Shown here: positions 36,333 through 44,851 of the stretch, in pieces
How positions within the stretch are numbered: the first letter of the stretch is position 1
Layout of the letters: the number at the start of each line of letters is the position of its first letter
NCBI RefSeq assembly: GCF_014284365.1
Contig: NZ_JACOGG010000012.1
Span: 1 to 64,000, forward strand
DNA from: Cognatundibacterium rugosum
Lineage (GTDB): Bacteria; Pseudomonadota; Gammaproteobacteria; Burkholderiales; Burkholderiaceae_D
Length of the DNA: 64,000 bases
Direction of reading: 5' to 3'
The notes under the pieces: generated by a model
What the model was told of the DNA's origin: nothing
Database searches by the model: none
Seen by the model: the letters and a program-made list of their open reading frames with translations, nothing else
Made by a program: the position numbers and the translations under genes

Positions 36333-39023
36333 ATGCCCAAGTTATCGTCCCAGTCAATACTAGTGCCGCTCTTGCTGGCAACAGCAGTGTATCTGGCTGC
36401 TGGCAGACTGGGCATGTTACTGGCAATTCCACCCGGCTATTCAAGTGCGCTGTTTCCGGCCGCAGGCATCGCCTTTGGTCTGGTGCTGTCATTTGGCGAG
36501 CGCATGCTACCCGCTATTTTCGCCGGGCAAATCCTGTTTCATCTGTCTATGAGTCTGAGCCAAAGTGCAGGACTGAACATCGACACTATCTCGCTGGCAC
36601 TGATACTGGCGGCAATCGCCGTGTTTCAGGCGGCTGCAGCGCAGCGCATGATACGGCATGCGCTCAAGGACAGACTCGTACTGGATAGTAACCGCGATAT
36701 TTTTTATTTTTTCCTGTGTACCGTAGTGGTTTCGCTTGTCAGCAGTGCAATGGGTGTGACGGCACTGCGTCTGATGGGTCGCCTGAGTGGCGCGGAATCA
36801 GATAGCAGCTGGCTGGTCTGGTGGGTCGGTGATGTACTGGGTGTCATTACGACCACCCCGCTGGTATTGGTGTTATTTGCGCGCCCCGCTGACCTGTGGC
36901 GTTCGCGCCGCTTCAATGTACTGGTTCCGCTCAGTCTGTGCCTGCTGGTCGTGCTGGTTGCTTTTCTGTTCATCCGCGATCGCGAAACCCAAAAACAACA
37001 ATTGGAATTCAGGCTGGAAGCCCAGCGTATGAGCCAGAATATACAAAACCGGCTTAACAGCAATGCGGATGTCATGGACAATATTGAGCGCTTATTTTCC
37101 AGCTCCAAACATGTGGAACGGGAGGAGTTTGCGACATTTGTACAACATGCACTCAGGGGAAATCCTGCGATCAGTTTGCTGACCTGGGTGCCACTGGTCA
37201 GGCATGCACAAAAATCAGCGTTCGAGCGTAGTGTTGAGCTCGAAGGCTATCCGGGATTCCGGCTCACTGAAAAAGATGAAAACGGACGTTACCAGCCAGC
37301 CAGGGACAGGGATGAGTATTTCCCCATGCGTTACCTGCAACCCTATAACAGCCCGCCAGACCTGGCAGGCTTTGATCTTGGGTCCGTGATCCGGCACCGC
37401 AACGCAATCGAAGACGCACGCGATACCAATCAAATTACCGCGACCGACCCCATGCTGGATGAACGTGGTCAGAAAGTGGTCATGTTATATGTGCCGATTT
37501 ATCTGCGCGGTCACGCCATCTCTACCCCGGCAGAACGGCAGGAAGCCTTTGACGGCGTTGCAGCAGGCATGTTCAGGGTCGCAGACATGATCCAGGAAAC
37601 CCTGAGCGCGCAGGAAAAAAACGATATGCTGATCAAGTTCTATGATCTGTCCTATCCCGTATCGAACGGTGTGTTTATCGACACCATAGAATGGTCCGAT
37701 CCTGCTTTTCAGTTTCAATCCACGATCCATTTCGGTGGCAAACAATATGCCTTCCTGGTGCAGGCCTCGCCCCTGTACTGGAAGACCCACGTCTCCTGGG
37801 TAACCTGGAGTGCGATGGTGGGCGGCTTGCTGTTCACCGGTCTGTTCGGTGCTTATCTGCTGATGACCAGCGCTCATACCTATAACGTGGAAGCCTTGGT
37901 CAAACAAAGAACTGCAGAGTTACATGAGAGCGAAGAACGCCTGAGTTCCATACTCGATCACGCAGCAGAAGGCATACTGACTTGCAATACCTCAGGCCTG
38001 ATACAGTCGGCCAATCCCTCTGCAGAAGCCTTATTTCATTTTCCACCCGGCAGTCTGAAAGGACGTCAGCTATTCAGCCTGTTTCCGGAAGAACGCGCAC
38101 AAAAGACCTTGCATCAGCATATCGATGCGATCACCAATACCGACAGCACCTCAACCATGCCTAAAGCAAACCGGGTGGAAATCCGCGCCAGACAACGTTC
38201 TGGCGACGACATTCCGCTGGAGCTGGCGATGACACGGGTCAGTCTGGGGACTCAGACCCTGCTGGTCATCATCTTGCATGATCTGAGCGAAATCAAACGC
38301 GCAGATAAATTAAAAAGCGAGTTCGTATCGGCGGTATCCCATGAATTGCGTACCCCATTAACCTCAATACGTGGTGCTTTGGGCTTGCTCAAAGGCGGGG
38401 TGGCGCCCAACATTCCGGAACAGGCACAAAAGCTATTGGATATGGCCAATGACAATGCAGTCAGGCTGACCTCGCTGATTAACGATATTCTGGATTTCGA
38501 AAAACTGGAATATGGCGGCATGCAATTCCATGCAGAAGACCATATTGTTCAGCACCTGGTCAATCAGTCTATCGACGCCAATCTGGGCTATGCCGAGAAT
38601 TTCCATGTGAACCTGGAGCTGGCACAGCAACAACTTCCCGATCTATGGGTGCACGTCGATGCCCAGCGCTTTGTTCAGGTATTGTCCAACTTGCTCTCAA
38701 ACGCAATTAAATTTTCCGGACAAAGAGCCCGGGTTGACGTGCGGCTGTCGATGCGCGGTGAATGGGTGAAAGTAGAAGTACAGGACTACGGCATAGGCAT
38801 TTCGGATGACTTCAAATCCAGTATTTTCCAGAAATTTACCCAGGCAGAAGCCAACTCCGCCCGCAAATATGCGGGTACCGGTCTGGGCCTGAGTCTGAGC
38901 AAAACCATGATAGAAAAAATGGGTGGAAAAATCGGCTTTAAGAGCGAAGAGGGCCATGGCTCTTTGTTTTACCTGTTATTGCCGCTGATACCACCGCCTG
39001 ATCAGCGCAATCCAAAAATATGA
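36333..39023 (+). CDS. MASE1-CHASE-PAS sensor histidine kinase
   Basis: 896 residues. Residues about 5-215 form an eight-helix MASE1 membrane sensor (LGMLLAIPPGYSSALFPAAG, WWVGDVLGVITTTPLVL). A CHASE-type extracytoplasmic domain spans about 235-500 (NPAISLLTWVPLVRHAQKSA), closed by a TM helix. A PAS domain follows (LSSILDHAAEGILTCNTSG), then HisKA with H670 in AVSHELRTPLTS, and an HATPase with FVQVLSNLLSNAIKFS and GTGLGLSLSKTMIEKMGG. No receiver domain is attached and no response regulator gene is adjacent. It follows the GspE-type gene closely and may be co-transcribed. Confidence 0.9.
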   Translation: MPKLSSQSILVPLLLATAVYLAAGRLGMLLAIPPGYSSALFPAAGIAFGLVLSFGERMLPAIFAGQILFHLSMSLSQSAGLNIDTISLALILAAIAVFQAAAAQRMIRHALKDRLVLDSNRDIFYFFLCTVVVSLVSSAMGVTALRLMGRLSGAESDSSWLVWWVGDVLGVITTTPLVLVLFARPADLWRSRRFNVLVPLSLCLLVVLVAFLFIRDRETQKQQLEFRLEAQRMSQNIQNRLNSNADVMDNIERLFSSSKHVEREEFATFVQHALRGNPAISLLTWVPLVRHAQKSAFERSVELEGYPGFRLTEKDENGRYQPARDRDEYFPMRYLQPYNSPPDLAGFDLGSVIRHRNAIEDARDTNQITATDPMLDERGQKVVMLYVPIYLRGHAISTPAERQEAFDGVAAGMFRVADMIQETLSAQEKNDMLIKFYDLSYPVSNGVFIDTIEWSDPAFQFQSTIHFGGKQYAFLVQASPLYWKTHVSWVTWSAMVGGLLFTGLFGAYLLMTSAHTYNVEALVKQRTAELHESEERLSSILDHAAEGILTCNTSGLIQSANPSAEALFHFPPGSLKGRQLFSLFPEERAQKTLHQHIDAITNTDSTSTMPKANRVEIRARQRSGDDIPLELAMTRVSLGTQTLLVIILHDLSEIKRADKLKSEFVSAVSHELRTPLTSIRGALGLLKGGVAPNIPEQAQKLLDMANDNAVRLTSLINDILDFEKLEYGGMQFHAEDHIVQHLVNQSIDANLGYAENFHVNLELAQQQLPDLWVHVDAQRFVQVLSNLLSNAIKFSGQRARVDVRLSMRGEWVKVEVQDYGIGISDDFKSSIFQKFTQAEANSARKYAGTGLGLSLSKTMIEKMGGKIGFKSEEGHGSLFYLLLPLIPPPDQRNPKI

Positions 39024-39048
39024 ATGCTACAGAACGAGTAAAGCAGCT

Positions 39049-39942
39049 TCATGCCAGCTCAGCCCGTGCCGCTGCCACACCGGCCTGCACATCGGGATAG
39101 CGCAGGCGCATCCCCAGTTCGCGCCGGATACGCAGATTCTTAAGTCGCCGCGATTCCGACATAAAACTCAGTTGCACCGGCGAGACCTGCTGCATCAGTT
39201 CAGCACGCGTCAATCGTGGTGCTCTTGGTAAGCTGAACTGATCAGCCACTAAATCAAAGTAGGCCGCCATTTTCAGATCGCTGTCATCCACCGCATGGTA
39301 GACACGGGAGGGTTTGGCACGGAACAATGCCAGGCGTATCAAACTGGCCAGATCATCCGCATGAATATGATTGGTGTACACATCTTCCGTCTCAGTCAGA
39401 GCTGGCGAGCCCTTGCGCAAACGTTCCAGCGGCAGCCGGTCTGCCGCATATATGCCAGGCACACGCAGAATGGAGAGCCGGGACTGTGAAGCACGCGCCC
39501 AATCCCTGAGCAGGTTTTCAGCCGCAACCCGGCGTATCGCACGCGCATTCTGCGGCGCCACCGGACGGCATTCATCAAACTCAGCGCCGCCACAATCACC
39601 ATAGACGCCAGTGGTGCTGACATAAACAAGGCGGCACTTGTCAGGTAAAATGGCGGCCAGATTCTGGGTGCGGCTATCGATTTCGCCCTCTGCTTTGGGT
39701 GGCGCCAGGTGCACCAGCCACTGTGCCAGCCCTTTGAGACGGCGCAAACTGGCTGGCTGATCCAGATTACCAATCACAGGAATAGCACCGGCAGCACGCA
39801 ATTCAGCTGCCCGCGCTGGCTGGCTGGTCAGGGCAAACACACAGAAACGTTCGCGCAGCAGCGGCAACAGCCGCATGCCGACATCGCCACACCCGATAAT
39901 GAGCAAGCGTGGCTTGCCGATTTTTTTAAACTGTTTTTTCAT
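39049..39942 (-). CDS. NAD(P)-dependent epimerase/SDR family protein
   Basis: 297 residues. Extended short-chain dehydrogenase-like fold: the dinucleotide motif LLIIGCGDVGMRLL is GxGxxG-like, LVYVSTTGVYGDCGG carries the Tyr region, and LRVPGIYA and YTNHIHADDLASL are typical of the YeeZ-like group. The frame stays open for another 324 codons upstream, but that part is antisense to the reductase gene and is not coding. Its ATG is 12 bases from the divergent start at 39955, so at least one promoter must lie inside the neighbouring gene. Confidence 0.85.
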   Translation of the reverse strand: MKKQFKKIGKPRLLIIGCGDVGMRLLPLLRERFCVFALTSQPARAAELRAAGAIPVIGNLDQPASLRRLKGLAQWLVHLAPPKAEGEIDSRTQNLAAILPDKCRLVYVSTTGVYGDCGGAEFDECRPVAPQNARAIRRVAAENLLRDWARASQSRLSILRVPGIYAADRLPLERLRKGSPALTETEDVYTNHIHADDLASLIRLALFRAKPSRVYHAVDDSDLKMAAYFDLVADQFSLPRAPRLTRAELMQQVSPVQLSFMSESRRLKNLRIRRELGMRLRYPDVQAGVAAARAELA

Positions 39943-39954
39943 GCACAGGATTGT

Positions 39955-40980
39955 ATGACTTTTCAAGTAACCGTGACCCCGAGTGGTCGTCAATTTAGCT
40001 GCGAAGCAGATGAAACCGTACTCAATGCCGCACTGCGTGCTGGCCTCATTTTGCCTTATGGTTGTAAAAATGGTGCCTGTGGCTCCTGCAAAGGGAAGGT
40101 TAACAGCGGCAGCGTTGTTCATGGCAACCACCAGCAACGCGCGCTGCCTGATACCGAAGAAGCGGCTGGCATGGCGCTGTTCTGCTGCGCCAAACCGCAA
40201 AGCGATCTGACCATAGAAGCGCGTGAAATTGTGAGTGATGGCGACTATCCGGTCAAGAAACTGCCGACCCGCATCGCCCGTATGGAAAAACTGTCGCACG
40301 ACGTGATGCTGGTGGCGCTGCAATTGCCTGCCAATGAAAAACTCAATTATCGCGCCGGTCAGTATATTGAATTCCTGCTGCGTGACGGCAAACGCCGCAG
40401 CTACAGTATGGCCAATGCGCCGCATGATGCAGAACAGATCACGCTGCATATCCGTCATATGCCCGGTGGCGTGTTCACCGACCAGGTATTCAGTACCATG
40501 AAAGAGCGCGACATCCTGCGCTTTGAAGGCCCGCAAGGCAGCTTCTTCCTGCGTGAAGACAGTGACAAACCGATTATTCTGCTGGCGTCCGGCACCGGTT
40601 TCGCGCCGATCAAAGCCCTGATGGAACAACTGATCCATACCGGTTCGACCCGCCCGGTCAGCCTGTACTGGGGCGGCCGCCGTCCGGCTGATCTGTACAT
40701 GGATGCGCTGTGTCAGGAATGGGCTGCCAAGTTGCCGCATTTCCGCTACATCCCCGTCATCTCTGACGCGCAGGCAGAAGACAACTGGACCGGCCGCAGC
40801 GGCTTTGTACATCAGGCAGTGATCGCCGATGTGGCGGATATGTCGGGCTATCAGGTCTATGCCTGCGGTGCACCGGTGGTGGTGGAATCTGCGAAACGTG
40901 ATTTCAGTGCGCAATGCCAGTTGCCCGCCGATGAGTTCTATGCCGACTCGTTTACCTCCGAAGCCGATCTGGCTGGCTGA
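39955..40980 (+). CDS. ferredoxin-type NAD(P)H flavoprotein reductase (CDP-6-deoxy-glucoseen reductase-like)
   Basis: 341 residues from the ATG at 39955. An N-terminal [2Fe-2S] domain has the plant-type ligands PYGCKNGACGSCKG and a later C in ALFCCAK. It is followed by an FAD domain (RAGQYIEFLLRDGKRRSYSMANAP) and an NAD(P) domain (LASGTGFAPIKALMEQLI, YACGAPVVVESAKRDF). This is the layout of AscD and phenol-hydroxylase reductase components that pass electrons from NAD(P)H to an oxygenase or dehydratase. No such partner is adjacent, so the biological acceptor is unknown. Confidence 0.88.
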   Translation: MTFQVTVTPSGRQFSCEADETVLNAALRAGLILPYGCKNGACGSCKGKVNSGSVVHGNHQQRALPDTEEAAGMALFCCAKPQSDLTIEAREIVSDGDYPVKKLPTRIARMEKLSHDVMLVALQLPANEKLNYRAGQYIEFLLRDGKRRSYSMANAPHDAEQITLHIRHMPGGVFTDQVFSTMKERDILRFEGPQGSFFLREDSDKPIILLASGTGFAPIKALMEQLIHTGSTRPVSLYWGGRRPADLYMDALCQEWAAKLPHFRYIPVISDAQAEDNWTGRSGFVHQAVIADVADMSGYQVYACGAPVVVESAKRDFSAQCQLPADEFYADSFTSEADLAG

Positions 40981-41031
40981 GTGCAGGAAACAGGTAAGCA
41001 GAAAAAATTCTGAAACGGGTGGAAATTTATT

Positions 41032-41060
41032 TTGACGCAGTGCGCAAAAAGTCCTACTAT
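41032..41060 (+). promoter_or_regulatory. strong sigma70 promoter of the argD leader
   Basis: TTGACG (-35, 41032-41037), a 17-base spacer and TACTAT (-10, 41055-41060). Transcription should begin at about 41066-41068, so the ATG at 41068 would sit at or within a base or two of the 5' end. Confidence 0.75.
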
Positions 41061-41067
41061 CCGTTTT

Positions 41068-41148
41068 ATGAAAATTTCTGCTGACATGTCCTCACCAAAT
41101 ATCGTGCGACGTCGCCGCTCGCTCTGCGAGCCTGGGCGGATGTGTTAG
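41068..41148 (+). CDS. candidate Arg-rich leader peptide before argD, probably leaderless
   Basis: A 26-codon ATG frame ending in TAG, starting right at the predicted transcription start. Codons 14-17 are four consecutive Arg (CGA CGT CGC CGC), within IVRRRRSLCEPGRMC, plus Arg at codon 24. A second ATG lies at codon 7. The gene downstream is argD, an arginine biosynthesis enzyme, so stalling at the Arg run could report arginyl-tRNA. A hairpin CGCC-GCTCGC-TCT-GCGAGC-CTG-GGCG (41113-41138) covers Arg codons 16-17 onward. The alternative is a free-standing small RNA or micropeptide gene ended by the terminator at 41186. Confidence 0.5.
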   Translation: MKISADMSSPNIVRRRRSLCEPGRMC

Positions 41149-41153
41149 TGTAC

Positions 41154-41216
41154 CTGCGCGTCAAATGAGCGTGCAGCACCCAACCAAAGCCACAGGCCGT
41201 CCCTGTGGCTTTTTGT
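41154..41216 (+). terminator. hairpin plus intrinsic terminator in the argD leader (candidate attenuator)
   Basis: First a hairpin of about 8 bp, CTGCGCGT/GCGTGCAG type with wobbles (41154-41176), then a classical terminator: AAAGCCACAGG/CCTGTGGCTTT around a short loop (41186-41213) with TTTTTGTTTTT. It lies about 55 bases before the argD start with no other promoter evident between, so argD expression would require read-through or a separate weak promoter. Confidence 0.75.
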
Positions 41217-41271
41217 TTTTCTGTTCATATTTAATTTTTTATCCACCCTTGCTTGATCACAGGAGTCCAGA

Positions 41272-42471
41272 ATGGAATTCAGTCAGTACAACGTAAATTC
41301 TCTGATGTACATCACGCCGCGCCCGGAAATCGTTTTTACTGAAGGCAGCGGCATGTGGCTGACCGATCATACCGGCAAACGCTATCTGGACTATTTGCAA
41401 GGCTGGGCAGTGAACTGTCTGGGCCACAGCCCGGCGGTGATACATGAAGCCCTGGTCAGCCAGTCTAAAAAACTGCTGAATCCTTCACCCGCTTTCTACA
41501 ATGCACCGATGGTGGAACTGGCGACCATGCTGACTCAGCAATCCTGCTTCGACCGCGTATTCTTCACCAACAGCGGTGCAGAAGCCAATGAAGGCGCAAT
41601 CAAACTGGCGCGTAAATGGGGCCAGCTGAATAAAAACGGCGCGTTTGAAATCATCACCTTCGATCATGGCTTCCACGGCCGCACCCTGGCAACCATGTCA
41701 GCTTCCGGCAAACCGGGCTGGGATACGTTGTTCGCACCGCAAGTGTCTGGCTTCCCGAAAGCCGATCTGAATGACATCGCTTCAGTCGAAAAACTGATCA
41801 GCGATAAAACCGTGGCGGTCATGCTGGAACCAGTACAAGGCGAAGGCGGTGTGATACCGGCCAGCCGCGAATTCATGCAGCAACTGCGCGCCTTAACCCA
41901 GAAGCACGGCATCCTGCTGATCGTGGATGAAGTACAGACCGGCATGGGCCGCACCGGTGAATTGTTTGGCTATCAGTTGTCCGGTATCGAACCAGACATC
42001 ATGACCCTGGCAAAAGGCATAGGCGGCGGCGTTCCACTCGGTGCACTGCTGTGCCGCGAAGCAGTCGCCTGCTTCGTGCCAGGCGATCAGGGCGGTACCT
42101 ACAATGGCGCGCCACTGATGACAGCAGTTGGTATCGCCGTGCTCAAAGAATTGACCAAACCGGGCTTCCTGGATGAAGTCAAACAAAAAGCCGCTTACCT
42201 GAGCGCGGAACTGATCAAACTGTCGGAAGAATTTGGCCTGCAAGGCGAACGCGGTGAAGGCTTACTGCGCGCGCTGAAACTGGGCGACAACATCGGCGCA
42301 GAAATCGTGGAAAAAGCCCGCAATCTGGAACCGTTCGGCCTGCTGCTGAACTCCCCACGCCCTGACCTGCTGCGCTTCATGCCAGCCCTGAACGTGACCC
42401 GCGAAGAACTGGACCTGATGCTGAACAGCCTCAAAGGCATCCTGCGCGACATCAAAGGCGGATCACACTGA
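41272..42471 (+). CDS. argD: acetylornithine aminotransferase
   Basis: 399 residues, class III PLP-dependent aminotransferase. ArgD converts N-acetylglutamate semialdehyde to N-acetylornithine in arginine synthesis and can act in lysine synthesis too. Motifs: [68 protein letters not shown] and the PLP lysine K248 in [27 protein letters not shown] ribosome-binding site precedes the ATG. The preceding Arg-rich leader and terminator suggest arginine-responsive attenuation. Confidence 0.93.
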   Translation: MEFSQYNVNSLMYITPRPEIVFTEGSGMWLTDHTGKRYLDYLQGWAVNCLGHSPAVIHEALVSQSKKLLNPSPAFYNAPMVELATMLTQQSCFDRVFFTNSGAEANEGAIKLARKWGQLNKNGAFEIITFDHGFHGRTLATMSASGKPGWDTLFAPQVSGFPKADLNDIASVEKLISDKTVAVMLEPVQGEGGVIPASREFMQQLRALTQKHGILLIVDEVQTGMGRTGELFGYQLSGIEPDIMTLAKGIGGGVPLGALLCREAVACFVPGDQGGTYNGAPLMTAVGIAVLKELTKPGFLDEVKQKAAYLSAELIKLSEEFGLQGERGEGLLRALKLGDNIGAEIVEKARNLEPFGLLLNSPRPDLLRFMPALNVTREELDLMLNSLKGILRDIKGGSH

Positions 42472-42530
42472 TCGCCTCAACAATACCTCAGGCAGCGTCA
42501 CCGTAACGACGCCTGCCCTGTGCACCCTAC

Positions 42531-42562
42531 AAACTAGCCATGCACCCGCATGGCTAGTTTGC
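42531..42562 (+). terminator. intrinsic terminator of argD
   Basis: Perfect 13-bp stem AAACTAGCCATGC/GCATGGCTAGTTT with loop ACCC, followed by GCTTTT. Confidence 0.85.
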
Positions 42563-42862
42563 TTTTCTGACCTGTCGAACACCGCAACACCCTGCCCAAT
42601 CACCCGTATCCATCGCCTGCATCAGGTTCACGACTATGCAAAGATCGTCATTTCCCATTTTCTGAGAACCAGACTTTCTTTAGGCAATTGCAAGATCACT
42701 ATGGTGAATACCGCATTTAGGAAGTTTTTGGGTGTTTTTTGTGCTCTGGTTTCTGTTTGCGTAGCTTGATTGAAATTGGCGGCACCAAGGCGGTAACACG
42801 GTAAGGGGCAATCCCCTGGCTCATACGGCGCAATAGGTGCATTCCCTTACGCCTGACCAATT
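42563..42862. other. intergenic region downstream of the HINT modules
   Basis: About 300 bases without a convincing gene. A small GGGG-CAAT-CCCC hairpin is at about 42806-42817. At 42691-42718 a 28-base stretch resembles one at 44670-44696 on the other side of the HINT pair. Confidence 0.4.
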
Positions 42863-44547
42863 AAACACTTGTTGACGAGATTAGTACGAATTTGCAAACA
42901 TCGCCTCAGACATTACTTCACCGGCTTTGACTTCAAGCTGTCAGCCGCCGCAGTTGGTGTTATGCACCCAAATACCAATCTTGCCGACGTAATAGGTATG
43001 GAAGTCTTCAACTTCGAGGTTGCAAACAGGCAATTTCAGATAAGGATAATTCTCTTCGCTTTTTTCAGCTTCCTCTAAGGCCAATTGCTTGTATAGAGGA
43101 TGTTCAGATTCAAGAGCTTGAATTCGATCAATCGCCTTGACGTCATTTGCCAAGAATTTACAGTTGACGTAATCCCTGAGACCTCCCAACCCAGATAAAT
43201 CACCCATTTGCGACGGAGTCCAACCAACGCCTGGTTGATCTGTGACAAAAATTGGCGTACATGCACCGACGCGGGTCTGTGATCCATCGTGTAACTCAAA
43301 TTTTACGTCACCTGTATTAAAACCTTCTGGCAAATCACGTGCCGCAGTCCAACCTTTGTCTACTAGCCAAAACGGATGGTTTAAGGTCGCGATCACAGGG
43401 TCGAAACTTAAAAACTTATTGGGAACCGCTCCGGCAACGCGCATCACCGCCGCAGGCTCATGCGCAAAGGTTTTCAGCACGCGCTTGTAGGCTTGCTCAC
43501 CACCATTCTCTGGTTTCGATAATACCCAATCGCCGACCTTGATTTTCTCAATGGGCACCAAGCCTTCTTTGGTGTGCACCAACGTACCTGCAGCAAAACA
43601 GGCTTCTGAACATTTCTCGCAATACCGTTGGGTGGCTTCGGTGATGGTTTTGCTTGTTGCGTTTAGCACGGTAAAAATAAGTTTCTCCTTAACCCGTAAA
43701 TTTTTCTTCAGGTAGGCAAGCACTTGTTGAAGAGATCAATGCGAATTTGAGGTCATTGCTTCTGACAATACTTCACCACCGTTGACTTCAAAGTTTAAGC
43801 CGCCGCAATTGGTGTTGTGGACCCAAATTCCAATTTCGCCGACGTAATAGGTATGGAAGTCTTCAACTTCGAGGTTGTAAACAGGCAATTTTAGATAAGG
43901 GTAATTGTCTTCGCTTTTTTCAGCTTCCTCCAAGGCCATTTGCTTATAGAGAGGATGTTCGGATTCCAGCGCTTGAATTCGCTCAATCGCCTTGACACCA
44001 GTTGCCACATATTTACGATTCGCATAATCCCAAAGATCTCCTCTGCCAGTTAAATCGCCCATCTGTGAAGGTGTCCATCCAACGCCCGGTTGATCTGTGA
44101 CAAAAATTGGCGTACATGCACCGACACGGGTCTGTGATCCATCGTGTAACTCGAATTTTTCACCACCAGTATTAAAGCCCTCGGGTAAATCACGTGCTGC
44201 GGTCCAACCTTTATCCACAACCCAAAATGGATGATTCAATGTAGCAATAACTGGTTCGAAACTAAGGGGTACGCTAGGTACAGCGCCACCAACGCTCATC
44301 ACCGCTGCAGGCTCACACGCAAAAGTTTTCAACACACGCTTGTAAGCTTGCTCACCACTATTCTCAGGTTTCGACAGTACCCAATCGCCGACCTTGATTT
44401 TCTCAATGGGTACTAAGCCTTCTTTGGTGTGCACCAAGGTACCTGCAGCAAAACAGGCTTCTGAACATTCCTCGCGATACCCTTGGGTGGCTTCGGTGAT
44501 GGTTTTGCTTGTTGCGTTTGGCACGGTAAAAATAAGTTTCTCCTTAA
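42863..44547. repeat. tandem duplication of an approximately 829-bp HINT module
   Basis: Two direct copies, about 42863-43691 and 43719-44547, offset by exactly 856 bases at both ends and separated by 27 unrelated bases. Each copy covers most of a HINT-domain reading frame from just upstream of KEKLIFTV to just past its natural stop codon. Confidence 0.85.
42881..43723 (-). pseudogene. HINT-domain protein, copy B, with late nonsense mutation
   Basis: The open frame (to 42941) encodes about 260 residues with a polymorphic-toxin-type HINT domain: CFAAGTLVHTKEGLVPIEKI starts with the catalytic Cys, followed by VLSKPENGGEQAYKR, NHPFWLVDKGWTAARDLPEGF and the C-terminal block YYVGKIGIWVHNTNC. Directly after CGG a TGA stops translation; copy A has TTA at this position. 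Beyond it the frame still matches copy A (LEVKAGEVMSEAM) up to a TAA at 42881. Only the last 20 residues are lost, so the HINT domain itself may remain active. Confidence 0.75.
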
Positions 44548-44608
44548 TGCAGACCTGTGTTTCGCTTGGTATGGTAGTTACCTTACTTTTGTATGGATAG
44601 CCTTCCAA
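43736..44608 (-). CDS. orphan HINT-domain protein, copy A (polymorphic toxin-type module)
   Basis: 290 residues from a TTG; the true start is unclear and an in-frame stop lies eight codons before it. The HINT (hedgehog/intein) domain spans about residues 52-265, from SEACFAAGTLVHTKEG to GIWVHNTNCGG. In Rhs and CdiA-like polymorphic toxins such a domain precedes and autocleaves the toxin tip. Here there is no Rhs or other N-terminal carrier and only about 22 residues follow, so both delivery and toxin parts are missing. Probably a leftover C-terminal cassette; a remnant frame ending in TLGRLSIQK overlaps its start in another frame. Confidence 0.75.
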   Translation of the reverse strand: MEGYPYKSKVTTIPSETQVCIKEKLIFTVPNATSKTITEATQGYREECSEACFAAGTLVHTKEGLVPIEKIKVGDWVLSKPENSGEQAYKRVLKTFACEPAAVMSVGGAVPSVPLSFEPVIATLNHPFWVVDKGWTAARDLPEGFNTGGEKFELHDGSQTRVGACTPIFVTDQPGVGWTPSQMGDLTGRGDLWDYANRKYVATGVKAIERIQALESEHPLYKQMALEEAEKSEDNYPYLKLPVYNLEVEDFHTYYVGEIGIWVHNTNCGGLNFEVNGGEVLSEAMTSNSH

Positions 44609-44770
44609 GCGTTGTGCAGTTATCTTTATTTACACCTTCGTCAAACCAAGACTGTATAACGACTATGAACAAATCGCTATGCTGAACTCCGCATTTGATG
44701 GAAATTTTTTACGGTTTGGCTGCTTCTGAGGCCTTTTGTGTTGCCCGACCGCTGCGGCAAGAAAGCCAGT

Positions 44771-44800
44771 AAAAAAACCGCTCGCCGTTGCCGGTGAGCG
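44771..44800 (-). terminator. intrinsic terminator of the GH44 gene
   Basis: On the minus strand CGCTCACC/GGCGAGCG (one G-T pair) followed by GTTTTTTTTACTGG, about 55 bases past the stop. Confidence 0.85.
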
Positions 44801-44851
44801 ATTGCTTGCTGCGGGCCGTGGAAAGTCCGCGCTGAATTGCCGGTGCAGGAA

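Noticed and set aside
39943-40914. Minus-strand frame open for 324 codons upstream of the epimerase gene
   Set aside because: It is antisense to the well-supported reductase gene, lacks family similarity, and has a His/Arg-rich composition typical of a shadow frame. The epimerase begins at 39942.
42881-44608. HINT domains as inteins in a host protein
   Set aside because: No host-protein sequence is found on either side and no C-extein continues in frame; the sequences fit polymorphic-toxin HINT modules better.
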